Shown: positions 9,151-18,293, counted from the first letter of the stretch. The stretch: DNA of 64,000 nucleotides from Myxococcales bacterium (GCA_029861865.1 JAOTYL010000002.1:62001-126000); one strand, 5' to 3'. The notes: generated by a model from the letters alone, not told the origin. A program made the numbers and translations.

Positions 9151-10017
9151 GCGAACCGTCTCGACCATTCGGTGGATCTCGTCACGGACGACGTCGGGGC
9201 GCTCCATCGTCATGAAGTGGGACGCGCCCTTTAGTTTGACGAGCCTTGTGTCCGGCCGTGCGCGCACGAAAGCGTTGCACGATTCTTCGGTGAGCGGCGG
9301 GCCGGAGCTTTCACGGGCGATCAATGTCGTTGGACACCTGAGCCGCTTCACGTAGCCAAACGAGCGAGGGGTAGCTTTGGCAAAAGTCCGGCTCTCCCAC
9401 GCCCTGTCGCAGCTCAGTCGAACGCCATCCTCGGTCGGAACGGTGCCTCCCTCCACGTACGCTTCGATCCACTCTCGAGGCCAAGTGCGAAAGGCGCCCT
9501 TGTTTTCGAAGTTGTCGACCGCAGCTTTCTTCGACGAAAACTCCATGGTCCGCTTCGCCGCGGCTCGAGCGATAGGCAGCCGTCGCGTCCACCCGACCGC
9601 ACGGGCGGCAGGCAGCCACCAACCCATGCTAGGCGGTGGCAACACCGGGTCCACCAGGACCAGGCCCGCAACCCATTCCGGGTTCGCCGCGGCGAGCTCG
9701 AGGCTCACGGTTCCGCCCATCGAATGCCCGACGAGCACGGTGGGTCGTGGGATCGTCGCGACCAGGCTTTCGAGGTCACGCACGTACGGCTTCCAGCTGC
9801 GAAGTGTTCGGGGATTCGCAGGCGCTTTCGACAGGCCATGCCCGCGCGCATCCATCGCGTACACGTCGATCGTGAGATCGAGACTTTCGAGTAGCGGAGC
9901 GTAGGTGTTCGCGTTGAAGCCCGTGGCATGCGCGAAGTGCACCGCCACTACGTTTTCACCCCGAGCCGACCGGCGAAGAAGCGAAAACTCTCCGAACCAC
10001 TCCCGCCGAAGACTCAC
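9139..10017 (-). CDS. Alpha/beta hydrolase
   Basis: This 292-residue alpha/beta hydrolase has the nucleophile elbow GHSMGG and an oxyanion region around HFAHATGFNA. A charged DARGHG segment precedes the elbow, and a C-terminal GASHFM supplies the catalytic His. The substrate is not predictable. The start overlaps the stop of the upstream SDR gene by 4 bp, so the two form a translationally coupled minus-strand operon. Confidence 0.9.
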   Translation of the reverse strand: MSLRREWFGEFSLLRRSARGENVVAVHFAHATGFNANTYAPLLESLDLTIDVYAMDARGHGLSKAPANPRTLRSWKPYVRDLESLVATIPRPTVLVGHSMGGTVSLELAAANPEWVAGLVLVDPVLPPPSMGWWLPAARAVGWTRRLPIARAAAKRTMEFSSKKAAVDNFENKGAFRTWPREWIEAYVEGGTVPTEDGVRLSCDRAWESRTFAKATPRSFGYVKRLRCPTTLIARESSGPPLTEESCNAFVRARPDTRLVKLKGASHFMTMERPDVVRDEIHRMVETVRSKL

Positions 10018-10835
10018 GGCTCGAGATTGATTCGCTTGAAGACGCGCGCAACGATGCCATCCGCGGTGGCTGGCATGAAGCGTTTTAGCGCGTCGGCTAC
10101 GCGGGTCTCGGTGGTGATCAGCACCCTCGGGGAATTGTATTCGATGGCTTTGACCACGCGGGTCGCTACGACATCGGGCGAGGTCCCGAGACGATCGAAG
10201 AGCCGCTGCGTGTTGGTGCGCACAGCCTCAGACGTGGTGACCAATCTGGCGTCACGTAAGATGTTGGTTTGAATCGTGCCCGGATGCACCGAGGTGACGC
10301 CAATGTTGAGCCCGGCCAATTCTGCCCGGAGCGACTCGCTGAAGCCCCGTATGGCAAACTTGGTCGCCACATAGCTGGTCTGAAGCGGCGGTGCGATGAT
10401 CCCGAGCACGCTCGACAGATTCACGATGTGACCCTCGCCTGCGGCCTTAAGATGGGGGAGAAAAAACTTGCAGCCGTGGATGACACCCCAGAGATTGACG
10501 CCAACGATCCAATCGAAGTCTTCGAGACTCTGATCTTCGAACGAGGCATAAACACTGACTCCGGCGTTGTTCACCAGGATGTGTACGGCGCCGTGTGCGG
10601 CTACGACGTCGTTGGCAAAGGCCTGCATCTGCGCCCTATCCGCCACGTCCACATGATGCGTGGTCACCGACACCCCTGCCGACTCGAGCTCGGTCGAGAG
10701 CTCGTCGAGCGAGTCTTGGTTCACATCGCATAACGCAAGTCGGCATCCCTTGGCGCCGAGCGCAAGCGCGGTCTCGCGTCCAATCCCGCTTCCCGCCCCG
10801 GTCACGACAGCAACCTTGTTCGTCAGCTCACGCAT
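10014..10835 (-). CDS. Short-chain dehydrogenase/reductase
   Basis: I chose the internal ATG at 10835 because MRELTNKVAVVTGAGSGIG gives the normal SDR N-terminus; an upstream ATG at 10880 is possible. The 273-residue protein has the cofactor motif TGAGSGIG, NNAG, and the catalytic Ser plus SYVATK (YxxxK). Its substrate is unknown; the next gene is a hydrolase in the same operon, so lipid or ester metabolism is plausible. Confidence 0.9.
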   Translation of the reverse strand: MRELTNKVAVVTGAGSGIGRETALALGAKGCRLALCDVNQDSLDELSTELESAGVSVTTHHVDVADRAQMQAFANDVVAAHGAVHILVNNAGVSVYASFEDQSLEDFDWIVGVNLWGVIHGCKFFLPHLKAAGEGHIVNLSSVLGIIAPPLQTSYVATKFAIRGFSESLRAELAGLNIGVTSVHPGTIQTNILRDARLVTTSEAVRTNTQRLFDRLGTSPDVVATRVVKAIEYNSPRVLITTETRVADALKRFMPATADGIVARVFKRINLEP

Positions 10836-10891
10836 ACGACTCTGCCGTACAGACCCTACAAGCGCCTGCCTAGAGCGCAACCCGCCCTCAA

Positions 10892-10912
10892 AAAAGGGGA
10901 CTGTCCCCTTTT
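10892..10912. repeat. Dispersed palindrome, GGGGACTGTCCCC core, copy 1
   Basis: AAAAGGGGAC-T-GTCCCCTTTT is a perfect palindrome in the gap between the divergent SDR gene and the lipoprotein gene at 11007. An AACCCGCCCTC stretch precedes it, resembling the TTAACCCC flank of other copies. As RNA it could fold as an 8-bp stem with loop ACUGU. Confidence 0.85.
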
Positions 10913-11006
10913 GTCGAGAATTGTAAATCCGTCAGGAATCTTTTGGGGTGATCCGCCACTGTGCTAGGTTGCTAGCCGCTGGGGAAGCAAACAAGGAGAA
11001 GTGGGT

Positions 11007-11507
11007 ATGAGATTTTTGGTAGCGTTAGTATTAACGGGTGCACTCGCGGTCGTGGGCTGCGGTGACGATGAAACGAATGGCACCGGGGGAGATGGTGGCG
11101 GCACAGCCGGGACGGGTGGCGCAGGCGCCACGGGCGGCACGGGCGGCACGGGCGGTGGAACCGGCGGCAGCGGCGGCGGAACTAGCGCCTCCCCGGTCAT
11201 CGAGAACATCGCATGGGAGACTGGGGCCGGCTGCCAACAGTTCACGGCCAGCGATTACACCGTCACCGTGACGGCCACCGACGCCGACAACGATGTTTCG
11301 GAGCTTACGTATTCGGGAAGCGTGACAACGTGCACCCCCGGGATCACGGCTGACGAGTCGACGATCAACTGCCCGAACAACGCGCTGTACGCGGGCACCG
11401 TCACGGTGGAAGACCCCCAAGGCAATACGGCTTCGGCGAGCTTCTCCATCGATGTCTGCGAATCCAGCAGCTGTGACGGGAACCCTTCTGTCGCTTGCTC
11501 ACTCTGA
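11007..11507 (+). CDS. Small Gly-rich-linker lipoprotein
   Basis: The ATG at 11007 follows an AAGGAG site by about 10 bp. The 166-residue protein has a signal peptide with lipobox AVVGC, a Gly/Thr/Ser linker to about residue 58, then a domain of about 100 residues. That domain has six Cys after the lipobox (for example GAGCQQF, TTCTPGI, STINCPNN) and beta-rich sequence. I do not recognise the domain. The linker is like those of the lipoproteins at 1390, 2982 and 4337. Confidence 0.8.
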   Translation: MRFLVALVLTGALAVVGCGDDETNGTGGDGGGTAGTGGAGATGGTGGTGGGTGGSGGGTSASPVIENIAWETGAGCQQFTASDYTVTVTATDADNDVSELTYSGSVTTCTPGITADESTINCPNNALYAGTVTVEDPQGNTASASFSIDVCESSSCDGNPSVACSL

Positions 11508-11537
11508 GCCGCAGGAGCGAGATACGATAGTCACCAA

Positions 11538-11569
11538 CGCCGGCGCCAGCACTCATGCTGGCGCCGGCG
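11538..11569. terminator. 13-bp perfect hairpin after lipoprotein gene
   Basis: A 13-bp inverted repeat (arms 11538-11550 and 11557-11569, 6-nt loop ACTCAT) begins 30 bp after the stop at 11507. No clean T-run follows it; TTTTA appears 8 bp later. It may terminate the lipoprotein transcript. Its arms contain GCTGGC/GCCAGC units and it merges directly into the hexamer tract downstream. Confidence 0.55.
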
Positions 11570-11656
11570 CTGACATTTTAGCTGACACTGGCACAGACAC
11601 TGGCACTGGCGCTGGCACTGGCGCTGACGCCGACACCGCCGCTGACACCGGCACCG
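11569..11656 (+). repeat. Degenerate hexamer tract RCTGDC, site 1
   Basis: Units GCTGAC, ACTGGC, GCTGGC and related variants repeat with a 6-bp period in the gap between 11507 and 11682. The tract carries a few interruptions (ATTTTA, ACAG). One of six such sites in the window. Confidence 0.85.
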
Positions 11657-11681
11657 TCCCCTGGTATGCTCGCCTCCCTTC

Positions 11682-13307
11682 ATGGCGGGCAACGGCAAGT
11701 ACCAAGCTGACATCGTCATCATCGGTGGCGGGCTCGCCGGAATGGTCGCGGCGCTCGAGCTCCTCGATGCCGGCAAGAGCGTCGTCCTGTTGGACCGCGC
11801 GTCCCGAGACCGCTTTGGTGGTTTGGCCCGATGGTCGTTCGGCGGGATCTTTTTCGTCGATTCCCCGGAGCAGCGCAAGAACGGCATCAAGGACTCGGTC
11901 GACCTCGCGATGCGCGATTGGGTGCGTTACGGCGAGCTCGATCCCAACGATGTCTGGCCGTATCGGTGGGCGGAGGCCTACGTCAACCGCTGCACCGAAG
12001 AGGTTCGCGGATGGCTCCACGAGCGCGACGTCCGCCTCTTTCGCGCGGTCGGCTGGACCGAGCGAGGCTACTTCGTCCCCGGAAACTCCGTGCCTCGCTT
12101 TCACATCGTCTGGGGCACTGGCGAAGGGATCGTCCTTCCGCTCATCCCGCGGCTCGAGGCGCACGAAAAAGCCGGTCGGTTGCATCTTCACTTCAATCAC
12201 AGCGTGGCAAGCCTGACCCGGGAAGGCGGCGCAGTGGTCGGATGTCAAGGCACGAGCGGCGGCGGCGCATTCGAGGCACGAAGCGATGCGGTCGTGATCG
12301 CAGCCGGCGGCCTCGCTGGGAGCCACGACAAGGTTCGTTCGATTTGGCCTAGAGACCAGTGGGGCGAGCCCCCGGAGCCGATGCTCAACGGCTCGATGCC
12401 TGAAGCGGACGGGCGTCTTCTCGATTTGGCCGAGGACCTCGGGGCCAATATCACCCATCTCGAAAAGATGTGGAACTACGCCGCAGGCGTGCGCCATTGG
12501 GAGCCGCTCTTTCCAAATCATGGCCTGAGCCTCGTCCCTGCGAAGTCTCCGCTTTGGGTTAACTACCAGGGGCGCCGCTTCGTCGACCCACCCCTCGTGG
12601 GCTCGTTTGACACCCTGCTTCTGATCGACCGCATCTGCCGGGAAAAGAAGAAGTACTCGTGGCAGATCATGAACCGGCGAATCGCCAACAAAGAGTTCGC
12701 CGTTTCGGGGGCCGAATTCAACCCGGCGGTACGGGACAAGAAGCTCGGAGCGTTCATTTTACGACTGCTTCGCGGCAATGGCGACCAGGTTCAGGAGTTC
12801 ATCGACCACTGCCCTGACTTCGTCACCGCACAAAGCGTACCCGAGCTCGCACAGAAAATGAACGCGCTCGCCGGCACGAATGACGTCGATCCCAAGGTGC
12901 TCGAACGCGACATCGCCGACTACGACGCCAACATCGAGCGCGGCGCGCGCCTACAAAACGACGATCAGCTTCGACGTATCGCGCATTGCCGGCAGTATCT
13001 CGGGGACAGGCTTCGCACCTGCAAAAACGCCAAGATCGTCGACCCGAGCTCGATGCCTCTGATCGCGATTCGAACTCAGATCCTGACGCGCAAGAGCCTC
13101 GGTGGCATCCAGGTCGATCTAGATGCGAGGGTCCTCGACAAGACTGGCAACCCGATACCGAATCTTTTCGCCGTCGGTGAGTCGTGTGGCTTCGGCGGGG
13201 GCGGAATGCATGGGAAGCGGGCGCTCGAAGGTACTTTTCTCGGTGGATGCGTGTACTCCGGGCGCGTAGCTGCGAGGGCGATAAACACCGGCCGAGGTGT
13301 GAGGTAG
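11682..13307 (+). CDS. FAD-binding dehydrogenase, 3-ketosteroid-dehydrogenase/fumarate-reductase-like
   Basis: This 541-residue flavoprotein starts with the dinucleotide-binding motif DIVIIGGGLAGMVAALEL and an acidic LLDRAS. It ends with the second FAD motif NLFAVGESCGFGGGGMHGKR. Architecture and length match FAD-binding dehydrogenases of the KstD/fumarate reductase superfamily. It may act on a steroid or another enone, but no substrate residues can be assigned by eye. Its promoter would lie in or beside the hexamer tract just upstream. Confidence 0.85.
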   Translation: MAGNGKYQADIVIIGGGLAGMVAALELLDAGKSVVLLDRASRDRFGGLARWSFGGIFFVDSPEQRKNGIKDSVDLAMRDWVRYGELDPNDVWPYRWAEAYVNRCTEEVRGWLHERDVRLFRAVGWTERGYFVPGNSVPRFHIVWGTGEGIVLPLIPRLEAHEKAGRLHLHFNHSVASLTREGGAVVGCQGTSGGGAFEARSDAVVIAAGGLAGSHDKVRSIWPRDQWGEPPEPMLNGSMPEADGRLLDLAEDLGANITHLEKMWNYAAGVRHWEPLFPNHGLSLVPAKSPLWVNYQGRRFVDPPLVGSFDTLLLIDRICREKKKYSWQIMNRRIANKEFAVSGAEFNPAVRDKKLGAFILRLLRGNGDQVQEFIDHCPDFVTAQSVPELAQKMNALAGTNDVDPKVLERDIADYDANIERGARLQNDDQLRRIAHCRQYLGDRLRTCKNAKIVDPSSMPLIAIRTQILTRKSLGGIQVDLDARVLDKTGNPIPNLFAVGESCGFGGGGMHGKRALEGTFLGGCVYSGRVAARAINTGRGVR

Positions 13308-13380
13308 AATAGAAGATGAAACAAAGCGGTGCATGGTTAACATGTGTGCTCAAACGCCATACCATCGGATAAGGGCCGTC

Positions 13381-13986
13381 ATGAAACACTGCGTACCATC
13401 GATCGTCTTCCTGCTCACACTCGTCGCGATATGGCCCGCTCGGCCGGTCGCGACTGCCGACACGGGAGTCGACAAGCCGGCGGCGCCCAAGCAGATCGAT
13501 GTCACCCCACCGCTCATTCCCATCCCGGGCGCGCGCGTCACCAAGACGGGTCTTCTGGTCGGCGGGCAGCCCAGCCCCGAGCAACTCAAGGCGATTCACC
13601 GGGCCGGGTATCGCACCGTCATCAGCCTCCGCGCCCCAGACGAGCGTGGCGCTGCGGGCGAGCGTGCAGCCGTCGAGCGCTTGGGGATGACGTTCGTTTC
13701 GATTCCAGTTCGGGGTGCGGCGGGTCTCACCGAGGACAACGCCCGCAAGCTCGGACAAGCTCTCGACAAACCGGACGTTCTTCCGGCGGTGGTTCACTGT
13801 GCGTCAGGGCAGCGCGCCAGCGCCATGTTGGGCCTCGAGGCCTTCGTCGTCGATCGTGTCAGCGCTGCGGCCGCCATCGAGTTCGCGAAGGTACTCGGAA
13901 TGAAGAAACACGAGGCAGCTCTTCGGAAACGGATTGCAGAGATCTGCAAAGCGGACAAGTCGCGCCATTGCGAGGGCGTACGATGA
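13381..13986 (+). CDS. Secreted phosphatase-like protein (DUF442/dual-specificity fold)
   Basis: The ATG at 13381 starts a signal peptide that ends near ARPVATADTG. The mature domain has GLLVGGQPSPEQLKAI and the Cys-phosphatase loop VVHCASGQRASAM (HCxxGxR). These features match the DUF442/beta-lactamase-hydrolase-associated phosphatase-like family. It is likely periplasmic. The stop overlaps the next start by 4 bp. Substrate is unknown. Confidence 0.82.
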   Translation: MKHCVPSIVFLLTLVAIWPARPVATADTGVDKPAAPKQIDVTPPLIPIPGARVTKTGLLVGGQPSPEQLKAIHRAGYRTVISLRAPDERGAAGERAAVERLGMTFVSIPVRGAAGLTEDNARKLGQALDKPDVLPAVVHCASGQRASAMLGLEAFVVDRVSAAAAIEFAKVLGMKKHEAALRKRIAEICKADKSRHCEGVR

Positions 13987-14552
13987 CCGAGAAAGCGAGA
14001 GCGCTGGTGCTGCTAGCCCAAGGGAACGAAGAGATGGAAGCGGTCATCGCCATCGACGTGATGCGCCGCGCCGAGATCGACGTGACGGTAGCTGGGCTCG
14101 ACGGGGCGGGTCCGATACGCTGTAGCCGTGGCGTCGTGATCACACCGGATGTGGCGCTCGAAGAGGTCTCCGGCGAATACGATATCGTCGTGCTTCCAGG
14201 TGGTGCGGAGGGCGCGCAGCGACTTGCCGAAGCCCCAGCCGTCGGCGAGCTCCTCCGCAACCAAGAGAAGGCGGGGCGCCGGGTGGGTGCGATCTGCGCG
14301 GCACCGGTTGCACTCAAACAACATGGCGTGTTCAAGGGGCGCCGAATGACCAGCCACCCGAGTGTCCGGACCCTGCTCGAGGACTGGGGCGAGTACAGCG
14401 AGCACTCCGTCGTCGAAGACGGCAACTTGATCACGAGTCGTGGTCCAGGAACGGCCTTCGCGTTCGCGCTGCGCATCGTGGGGGCGCTCACCGACGCCGA
14501 ACGCATGGCACGAGTCCGGGCGCCGATGATGTTTCCCGTTCAGGTTTCCTGA
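13983..14552 (+). CDS. DJ-1/PfpI family protein (YajL/ThiJ-like)
   Basis: This 189-residue protein has the DJ-1 features: the acidic residue in NEEMEAVIAIDV, the reactive Cys elbow GAICAAPVAL and a TSHPSV region. YajL/DJ-1 members act in oxidative or carbonyl stress as chaperones or glyoxalase/deglycase-like enzymes; the exact reaction is debated. The gene is translationally coupled to the upstream phosphatase-like gene and abuts the convergent GNAT gene with no gap. Confidence 0.9.
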   Translation: MTEKARALVLLAQGNEEMEAVIAIDVMRRAEIDVTVAGLDGAGPIRCSRGVVITPDVALEEVSGEYDIVVLPGGAEGAQRLAEAPAVGELLRNQEKAGRRVGAICAAPVALKQHGVFKGRRMTSHPSVRTLLEDWGEYSEHSVVEDGNLITSRGPGTAFAFALRIVGALTDAERMARVRAPMMFPVQVS

Positions 14553-15236
14553 CTACTCGGGCTCGGGCGGTGGGCGGGTCACGCGCGGCCGCACGGTGAC
14601 ATCCGCCCCTGCCACCTGGGCAAGCACGCGATACAACGCCGTCCCTTTCAAGAGCCCAGGCGCTGTCGGCGTCTGGTCAGGCTCCGGCACCGGAAAAGTG
14701 GCCACGATGCATCCATCTCCCGACGGTCTGATCTCGATTTCGGGGCTCAGCGACGCCGCCAGGCCCCTCATCGCGACGTTCCCGGCGAGAAGCTCCGAGC
14801 GGAACCAACGGACATCGCGCTCCCAAGCGGCTTCGAGGAGGCGCTGCAGCAAGAGCGTGCCCAAGCCCTTGCCCTGAAACCCGTCGAGGATCGTCACGGC
14901 TGGCTCGGCGGTGTCCGGTTGGTTGGCGAGGCGCACGAATCGGGCAGAGCCGACCCCCTCGTCTCGAGACACCCAGTGACGCCGCACCGCGCCAAGTGCA
15001 AAGTGGTCGAACCCGTCGACCTCGGTCAAATAGCGAAGCTCGCTTTCGCTGAGACTCTTCTTCGGTGTCATGAAGCGGGCGTATCGAGACTGCGGCGAGA
15101 GTTGCTCGAACCCCTCGAGGAGCATTTTCTTGTCGGACGGCTGGATCGGCCGTATCTGAACGCGTTGGCCGTCCGAAAGCTCGACCGTTTCCTGGTACGA
15201 ATCGCCGTAGCGGTACTGTCGCGCGTCCTCCCCCAT
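14553..15236 (-). CDS. GNAT-family N-acetyltransferase (Pat-like)
   Basis: This 227-residue protein has a GNAT fold with the acetyl-CoA-binding motif DGFQGKGLGTLLLQRLLEAA. The opening section (QIRPIQPSDKKMLLEGFEQLSP) resembles GNAT domains of protein lysine acetyltransferases such as Pat, but no ligase or cNMP domain is fused. It lies 12 bp downstream of a sirtuin gene on the same strand, so the pair looks like a writer/eraser operon for protein acetylation (inference). Confidence 0.85.
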   Translation of the reverse strand: MGEDARQYRYGDSYQETVELSDGQRVQIRPIQPSDKKMLLEGFEQLSPQSRYARFMTPKKSLSESELRYLTEVDGFDHFALGAVRRHWVSRDEGVGSARFVRLANQPDTAEPAVTILDGFQGKGLGTLLLQRLLEAAWERDVRWFRSELLAGNVAMRGLAASLSPEIEIRPSGDGCIVATFPVPEPDQTPTAPGLLKGTALYRVLAQVAGADVTVRPRVTRPPPEPE

Positions 15237-15248
15237 GGAGCCGGAACC

Positions 15249-16013
15249 CTAGGCACGATCGAGCGCTTCGACAACCGCTTCCATGGTCTCCGCTGCGCCC
15301 GCGCGCAATCGATAGTCCACGATGTGTGAGACCTCGCTGGCGTCGGGGTTGATTTCGACCGTAAGCGCGCCGCGCCTCCGCGCATCGAGGACCGGCTCCG
15401 CGATGTATGGAAAAACACTGGTCGTTCCAATGCTGAACACCGCATCGAAACCGCGCGTCAATTGCTCTTGTAATAGCTTGGTGCGGTCCAACGGCAACAT
15501 TTCACCGAACAACACGACCTCGGGGCGCACCAAAGAATTACACTCGGGGCACGAGGGCGGAATCTCAATCCCATCATAGCTTTCGACACGCCACCGATAA
15601 CCACATCGGGTACATACGAGATGATGCACGTCGCCGTGGATGTCGATCACCCGTTGGCTGCCAGCGGCGCGGTGCAGGCCGTCGACGTTCTGGGTCAAGG
15701 TCCACACGCGATTCAAGCGGCGCTCGAGCAGCGCGATCAGCTCGTGCGCCCGGTTTGGCCGGGCATCGCGACAAGAGCTCTCGATCTGGTGAATGTACTT
15801 CCAGGTGAGCGCAGGATCGCGACGAAACATCTCGCCGGACAGAGCGACTTCGATCGGGACGCCATCGTCGGTCGTCTCTTGCTCGTAGAGCCCTCCGATC
15901 CCGCGGTAGGTGGGCAACCCCGAGTCAGCCGAGATCCCCGCCCCGGTGACGAAGAGCACGCTGTGGCAGGCCGATAACTGCCGCGCAATGTCGGAGACGT
16001 CCCGATCCAGCAC
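15249..16013 (-). CDS. NAD-dependent protein deacylase, Sir2 family
   Basis: The 254-residue sirtuin has [15 protein letters not shown] for NAD binding, TQNVDGLH with the conserved Asn/Asp, and catalytic His in DIHGDVH. A four-Cys zinc site is present (CTRCGY and CPECNS). It removes acyl groups from lysines using NAD+. It is first gene of a minus-strand operon with the GNAT acetyltransferase. CobB-like function is likely. Confidence 0.93.
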   Translation of the reverse strand: MLDRDVSDIARQLSACHSVLFVTGAGISADSGLPTYRGIGGLYEQETTDDGVPIEVALSGEMFRRDPALTWKYIHQIESSCRDARPNRAHELIALLERRLNRVWTLTQNVDGLHRAAGSQRVIDIHGDVHHLVCTRCGYRWRVESYDGIEIPPSCPECNSLVRPEVVLFGEMLPLDRTKLLQEQLTRGFDAVFSIGTTSVFPYIAEPVLDARRRGALTVEINPDASEVSHIVDYRLRAGAAETMEAVVEALDRA

Positions 16014-16084
16014 GGGGATGGGTTATCCCATTAATTGAAGCCGCGCCACTACCGGCATCGGCCAGCGCTCTCTATACACGGCTC

Positions 16085-16732
16085 ATGCTGTTCTCCACGT
16101 CCAAGAAGCTACGCATGCCCACGCCCGACCAAGCCCCACCCGGCCGCGCCTTGGAGATGCCCGTCCCGGAGCGACACTTCGTGTTGGACGCGCCCCTCAA
16201 GGGACCCTTTCCCGGCGATACCGAGCAGGCGATCTACGGGCTCGGGTGTTTCTGGGGTGCCGAGCGAAAGTTTTGGGAAGCCCCCGGTGTCTACACCACC
16301 GCGGTTGGGTACGCCGGAGGCTACACGCCTAACCCAACGTACCAAGAAGTCTGCTCGGGTCTCACCGGACACAACGAAGTGGTGCTGGTCGTCTATCGAC
16401 CTTCCGAAATCGGCTATGACCAGCTGCTCAAGATTTTTTGGGAGAGCCACGACCCCACTCAAGGCATGCGGCAGGGGAACGACACCGGCACGCAGTACCG
16501 CTCGGGGGTGTATTACTTCGATGATTCGCAGCACCAACTGGCGATAGCATCGCGAGATGCGTATCAACGCGCGATTGGTGGCGCCGGCTATGGCGACATC
16601 ACGACCGAAATCGTTCTGGCGCCGCCGTTTTACTATGCCGAAGATTACCACCAGCAGTACCTCGCGAAGAATCCCGGCGGCTACTGTGGGCTGGGCGGCA
16701 CCGGCGTAGGATGCCCGACGGGCGTGACATAG
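16085..16732 (+). CDS. msrA: Peptide methionine sulfoxide reductase A
   Basis: MsrA reduces methionine-S-sulfoxide in proteins. The catalytic motif [15 protein letters not shown] is present, then [22 protein letters not shown] and the resolving region [16 protein letters not shown] with two C-terminal Cys. The length of 215 is typical for the class with an N-terminal extension. MsrB is not fused. A CCGCAG/CTGCGG hairpin follows the gene. Confidence 0.96.
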   Translation: MLFSTSKKLRMPTPDQAPPGRALEMPVPERHFVLDAPLKGPFPGDTEQAIYGLGCFWGAERKFWEAPGVYTTAVGYAGGYTPNPTYQEVCSGLTGHNEVVLVVYRPSEIGYDQLLKIFWESHDPTQGMRQGNDTGTQYRSGVYYFDDSQHQLAIASRDAYQRAIGGAGYGDITTEIVLAPPFYYAEDYHQQYLAKNPGGYCGLGGTGVGCPTGVT

Positions 16733-16743
16733 ACACGACTCAA

Positions 16744-16759
16744 CCGCAGTAAGCTGCGG
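16744..16759 (+). terminator. Short hairpin after msrA
   Basis: CCGCAG-TAAG-CTGCGG is a perfect 6-bp stem with a 4-nt loop, followed by ATTT, 12 bp after the msrA stop. A weak intrinsic terminator is likely. Confidence 0.5.
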
Positions 16760-16801
16760 ATTTCACCTGGATATTTGTGCATCGTCCAGGGGAATTATTG
16801 G

Positions 16802-16830
16802 TTGACCTATCAGCCGGTTTTCCCTGTATC
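16802..16830 (+). promoter_or_regulatory. Possible sigma-70-type promoter for the FadL-like gene
   Basis: TTGACC at 16802-16807 is separated by 17 bp from TGTATC at 16825-16830, about 40 bp before the ATG at 16872. The -35 match is good and the -10 match weak. Confidence 0.35.
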
Positions 16831-16871
16831 CTGGCCAGCCTCCCGACCGACGGGCGGAGGAGCCCCTGATC

Positions 16872-18293
16872 ATGAAGCACAAACTGATGACGGTATGCCT
16901 CGTCGCAGGCCTGCTCACGCCAGCATCTGCCAGCGCAAATCCCGAACCAACGGCATACGACTCACGAAGCATCGCCATGGGGCTCACTGGCGTGACATTC
17001 CTGGATCGACCCGCGGCCCTCGTGCTCAATCCAGCCAACCTGGAAGGCATCGAGAACCTCGGCTTCACCTTCAACTTCACTGCATTGTTCACGAACCAGC
17101 GGGCGCCGGTCGCGGGCCCCAACACGCGGGTCGACTCCGGGGTCGGGTTTGGCCCGATTCCATCCGGCTTCATCGCCGGGAGAATTGCACCTCGGGTGGT
17201 GTTTGCTGGAGGGATTTACATCGAGACCGGTTACGGGTCGTCCTTTGATCAGGTGAGATGCGTGGATGGTGATCCGGTGGGACCTGGGCCTGAGTACGCT
17301 CCCAGCACCCCTCCCAACTGCACCAACCCCGATCCTCAGAACCTCGACGTGACCTTCTTTGTCGGCGAGTTCTCGGCAGGCTTATCCATTCGCGCCCACG
17401 AGAAGTTTTGGCTAGGTGTTGCACTGCGGTTGCCGTTCTCGAAGCAGACCGCCGACCTCTGGCAGAATAGCCTTGCAGCTCTACCCGGATATACGCCTGG
17501 CAATCCCGGCTACGGGCGCGTGAAGAATGACATCGGAGGCGTGGGTTTTCCGTCGCCCCGATTCGGCTTCACCATCAAACCGCACCGTAAGGTCAGGATC
17601 AGCGCGATGTACCGCATGTATTCGAAGATCAGGCTGACGGGCACCACCGAAACCGACCTCTTTCCGGAGCCCCTCAACGCCGAAGCGGATTGGTTCATCC
17701 CTCACGCGTTGGCCTTCGGGGTCTCCTATCAGGCCAACAGCCACCTGCTGCTGGTTTTTGAAGCACGAGTTCAGTTTCATGAGGCTGAGAAAACGGGGAA
17801 TAAGAACCAGACTGTCGTCGCCTCGTTGGCTGACGGGACCGTATTGAGCGAGATCGTGGTCCCGTTCGGCTGGCAGAACGCCTGGAGCCTCAAGATCGGG
17901 TTCGAGTATCGCTTCAAGAAGGAGTTCTTGGCGCTCAGATTGGGCACCAACATCTCTACGGGCGCGACCACCGGGGAGTTCGCCCAGTATTTCACTCCGC
18001 CGCCGAGTTCTTTCAATATCTCCACGGGCAGCGCTGGTCTCGGCTTTTATTGGAACGACCGAAACGACCCGAGCATCAAAGACAAGTATAGGCTCGATCT
18101 CGCGGGCCTCTTTTCCTCGACGGGCAAGACCTTCGGCAACGAGTTCATCGGCACTACCGCGCAGGTTCCGGGAACGGACCCGCCCCAGGACGTGGTGCTC
18201 TGCTCCGACCAACAGGTTGTGCGTACCGGCTGCCCGGGACGCTACCGGGTGTTGAGCTTCTGGGCGTCGGTGTCGTTCACTCTGCAGTACTGA
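16872..18293 (+). CDS. Outer membrane transport protein, OmpP1/FadL/TodX-like
   Basis: The protein has 473 residues with a Sec signal peptide ending near ASASANP and a strong GGAGGAG site upstream. The mature start, DSRSIAMGLTGVTFLDRPAA followed by LNPANL, matches the FadL-type plug region. Long amphipathic beta strands follow and the last strand ends in aromatic/Tyr (SFTLQY), as outer-membrane barrels do. It probably imports hydrophobic molecules, which suits the lipid-rich gene content. It overlaps the convergent gene by 17 bp. Confidence 0.83.
   Translation: MKHKLMTVCLVAGLLTPASASANPEPTAYDSRSIAMGLTGVTFLDRPAALVLNPANLEGIENLGFTFNFTALFTNQRAPVAGPNTRVDSGVGFGPIPSGFIAGRIAPRVVFAGGIYIETGYGSSFDQVRCVDGDPVGPGPEYAPSTPPNCTNPDPQNLDVTFFVGEFSAGLSIRAHEKFWLGVALRLPFSKQTADLWQNSLAALPGYTPGNPGYGRVKNDIGGVGFPSPRFGFTIKPHRKVRISAMYRMYSKIRLTGTTETDLFPEPLNAEADWFIPHALAFGVSYQANSHLLLVFEARVQFHEAEKTGNKNQTVVASLADGTVLSEIVVPFGWQNAWSLKIGFEYRFKKEFLALRLGTNISTGATTGEFAQYFTPPPSSFNISTGSAGLGFYWNDRNDPSIKDKYRLDLAGLFSSTGKTFGNEFIGTTAQVPGTDPPQDVVLCSDQQVVRTGCPGRYRVLSFWASVSFTLQY

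Noticed and set aside
13060-13085. GATTCGAAC-like stretch resembling a tRNA T-loop
   Set aside because: It is inside the flavoprotein reading frame and no cloverleaf stems flank it.
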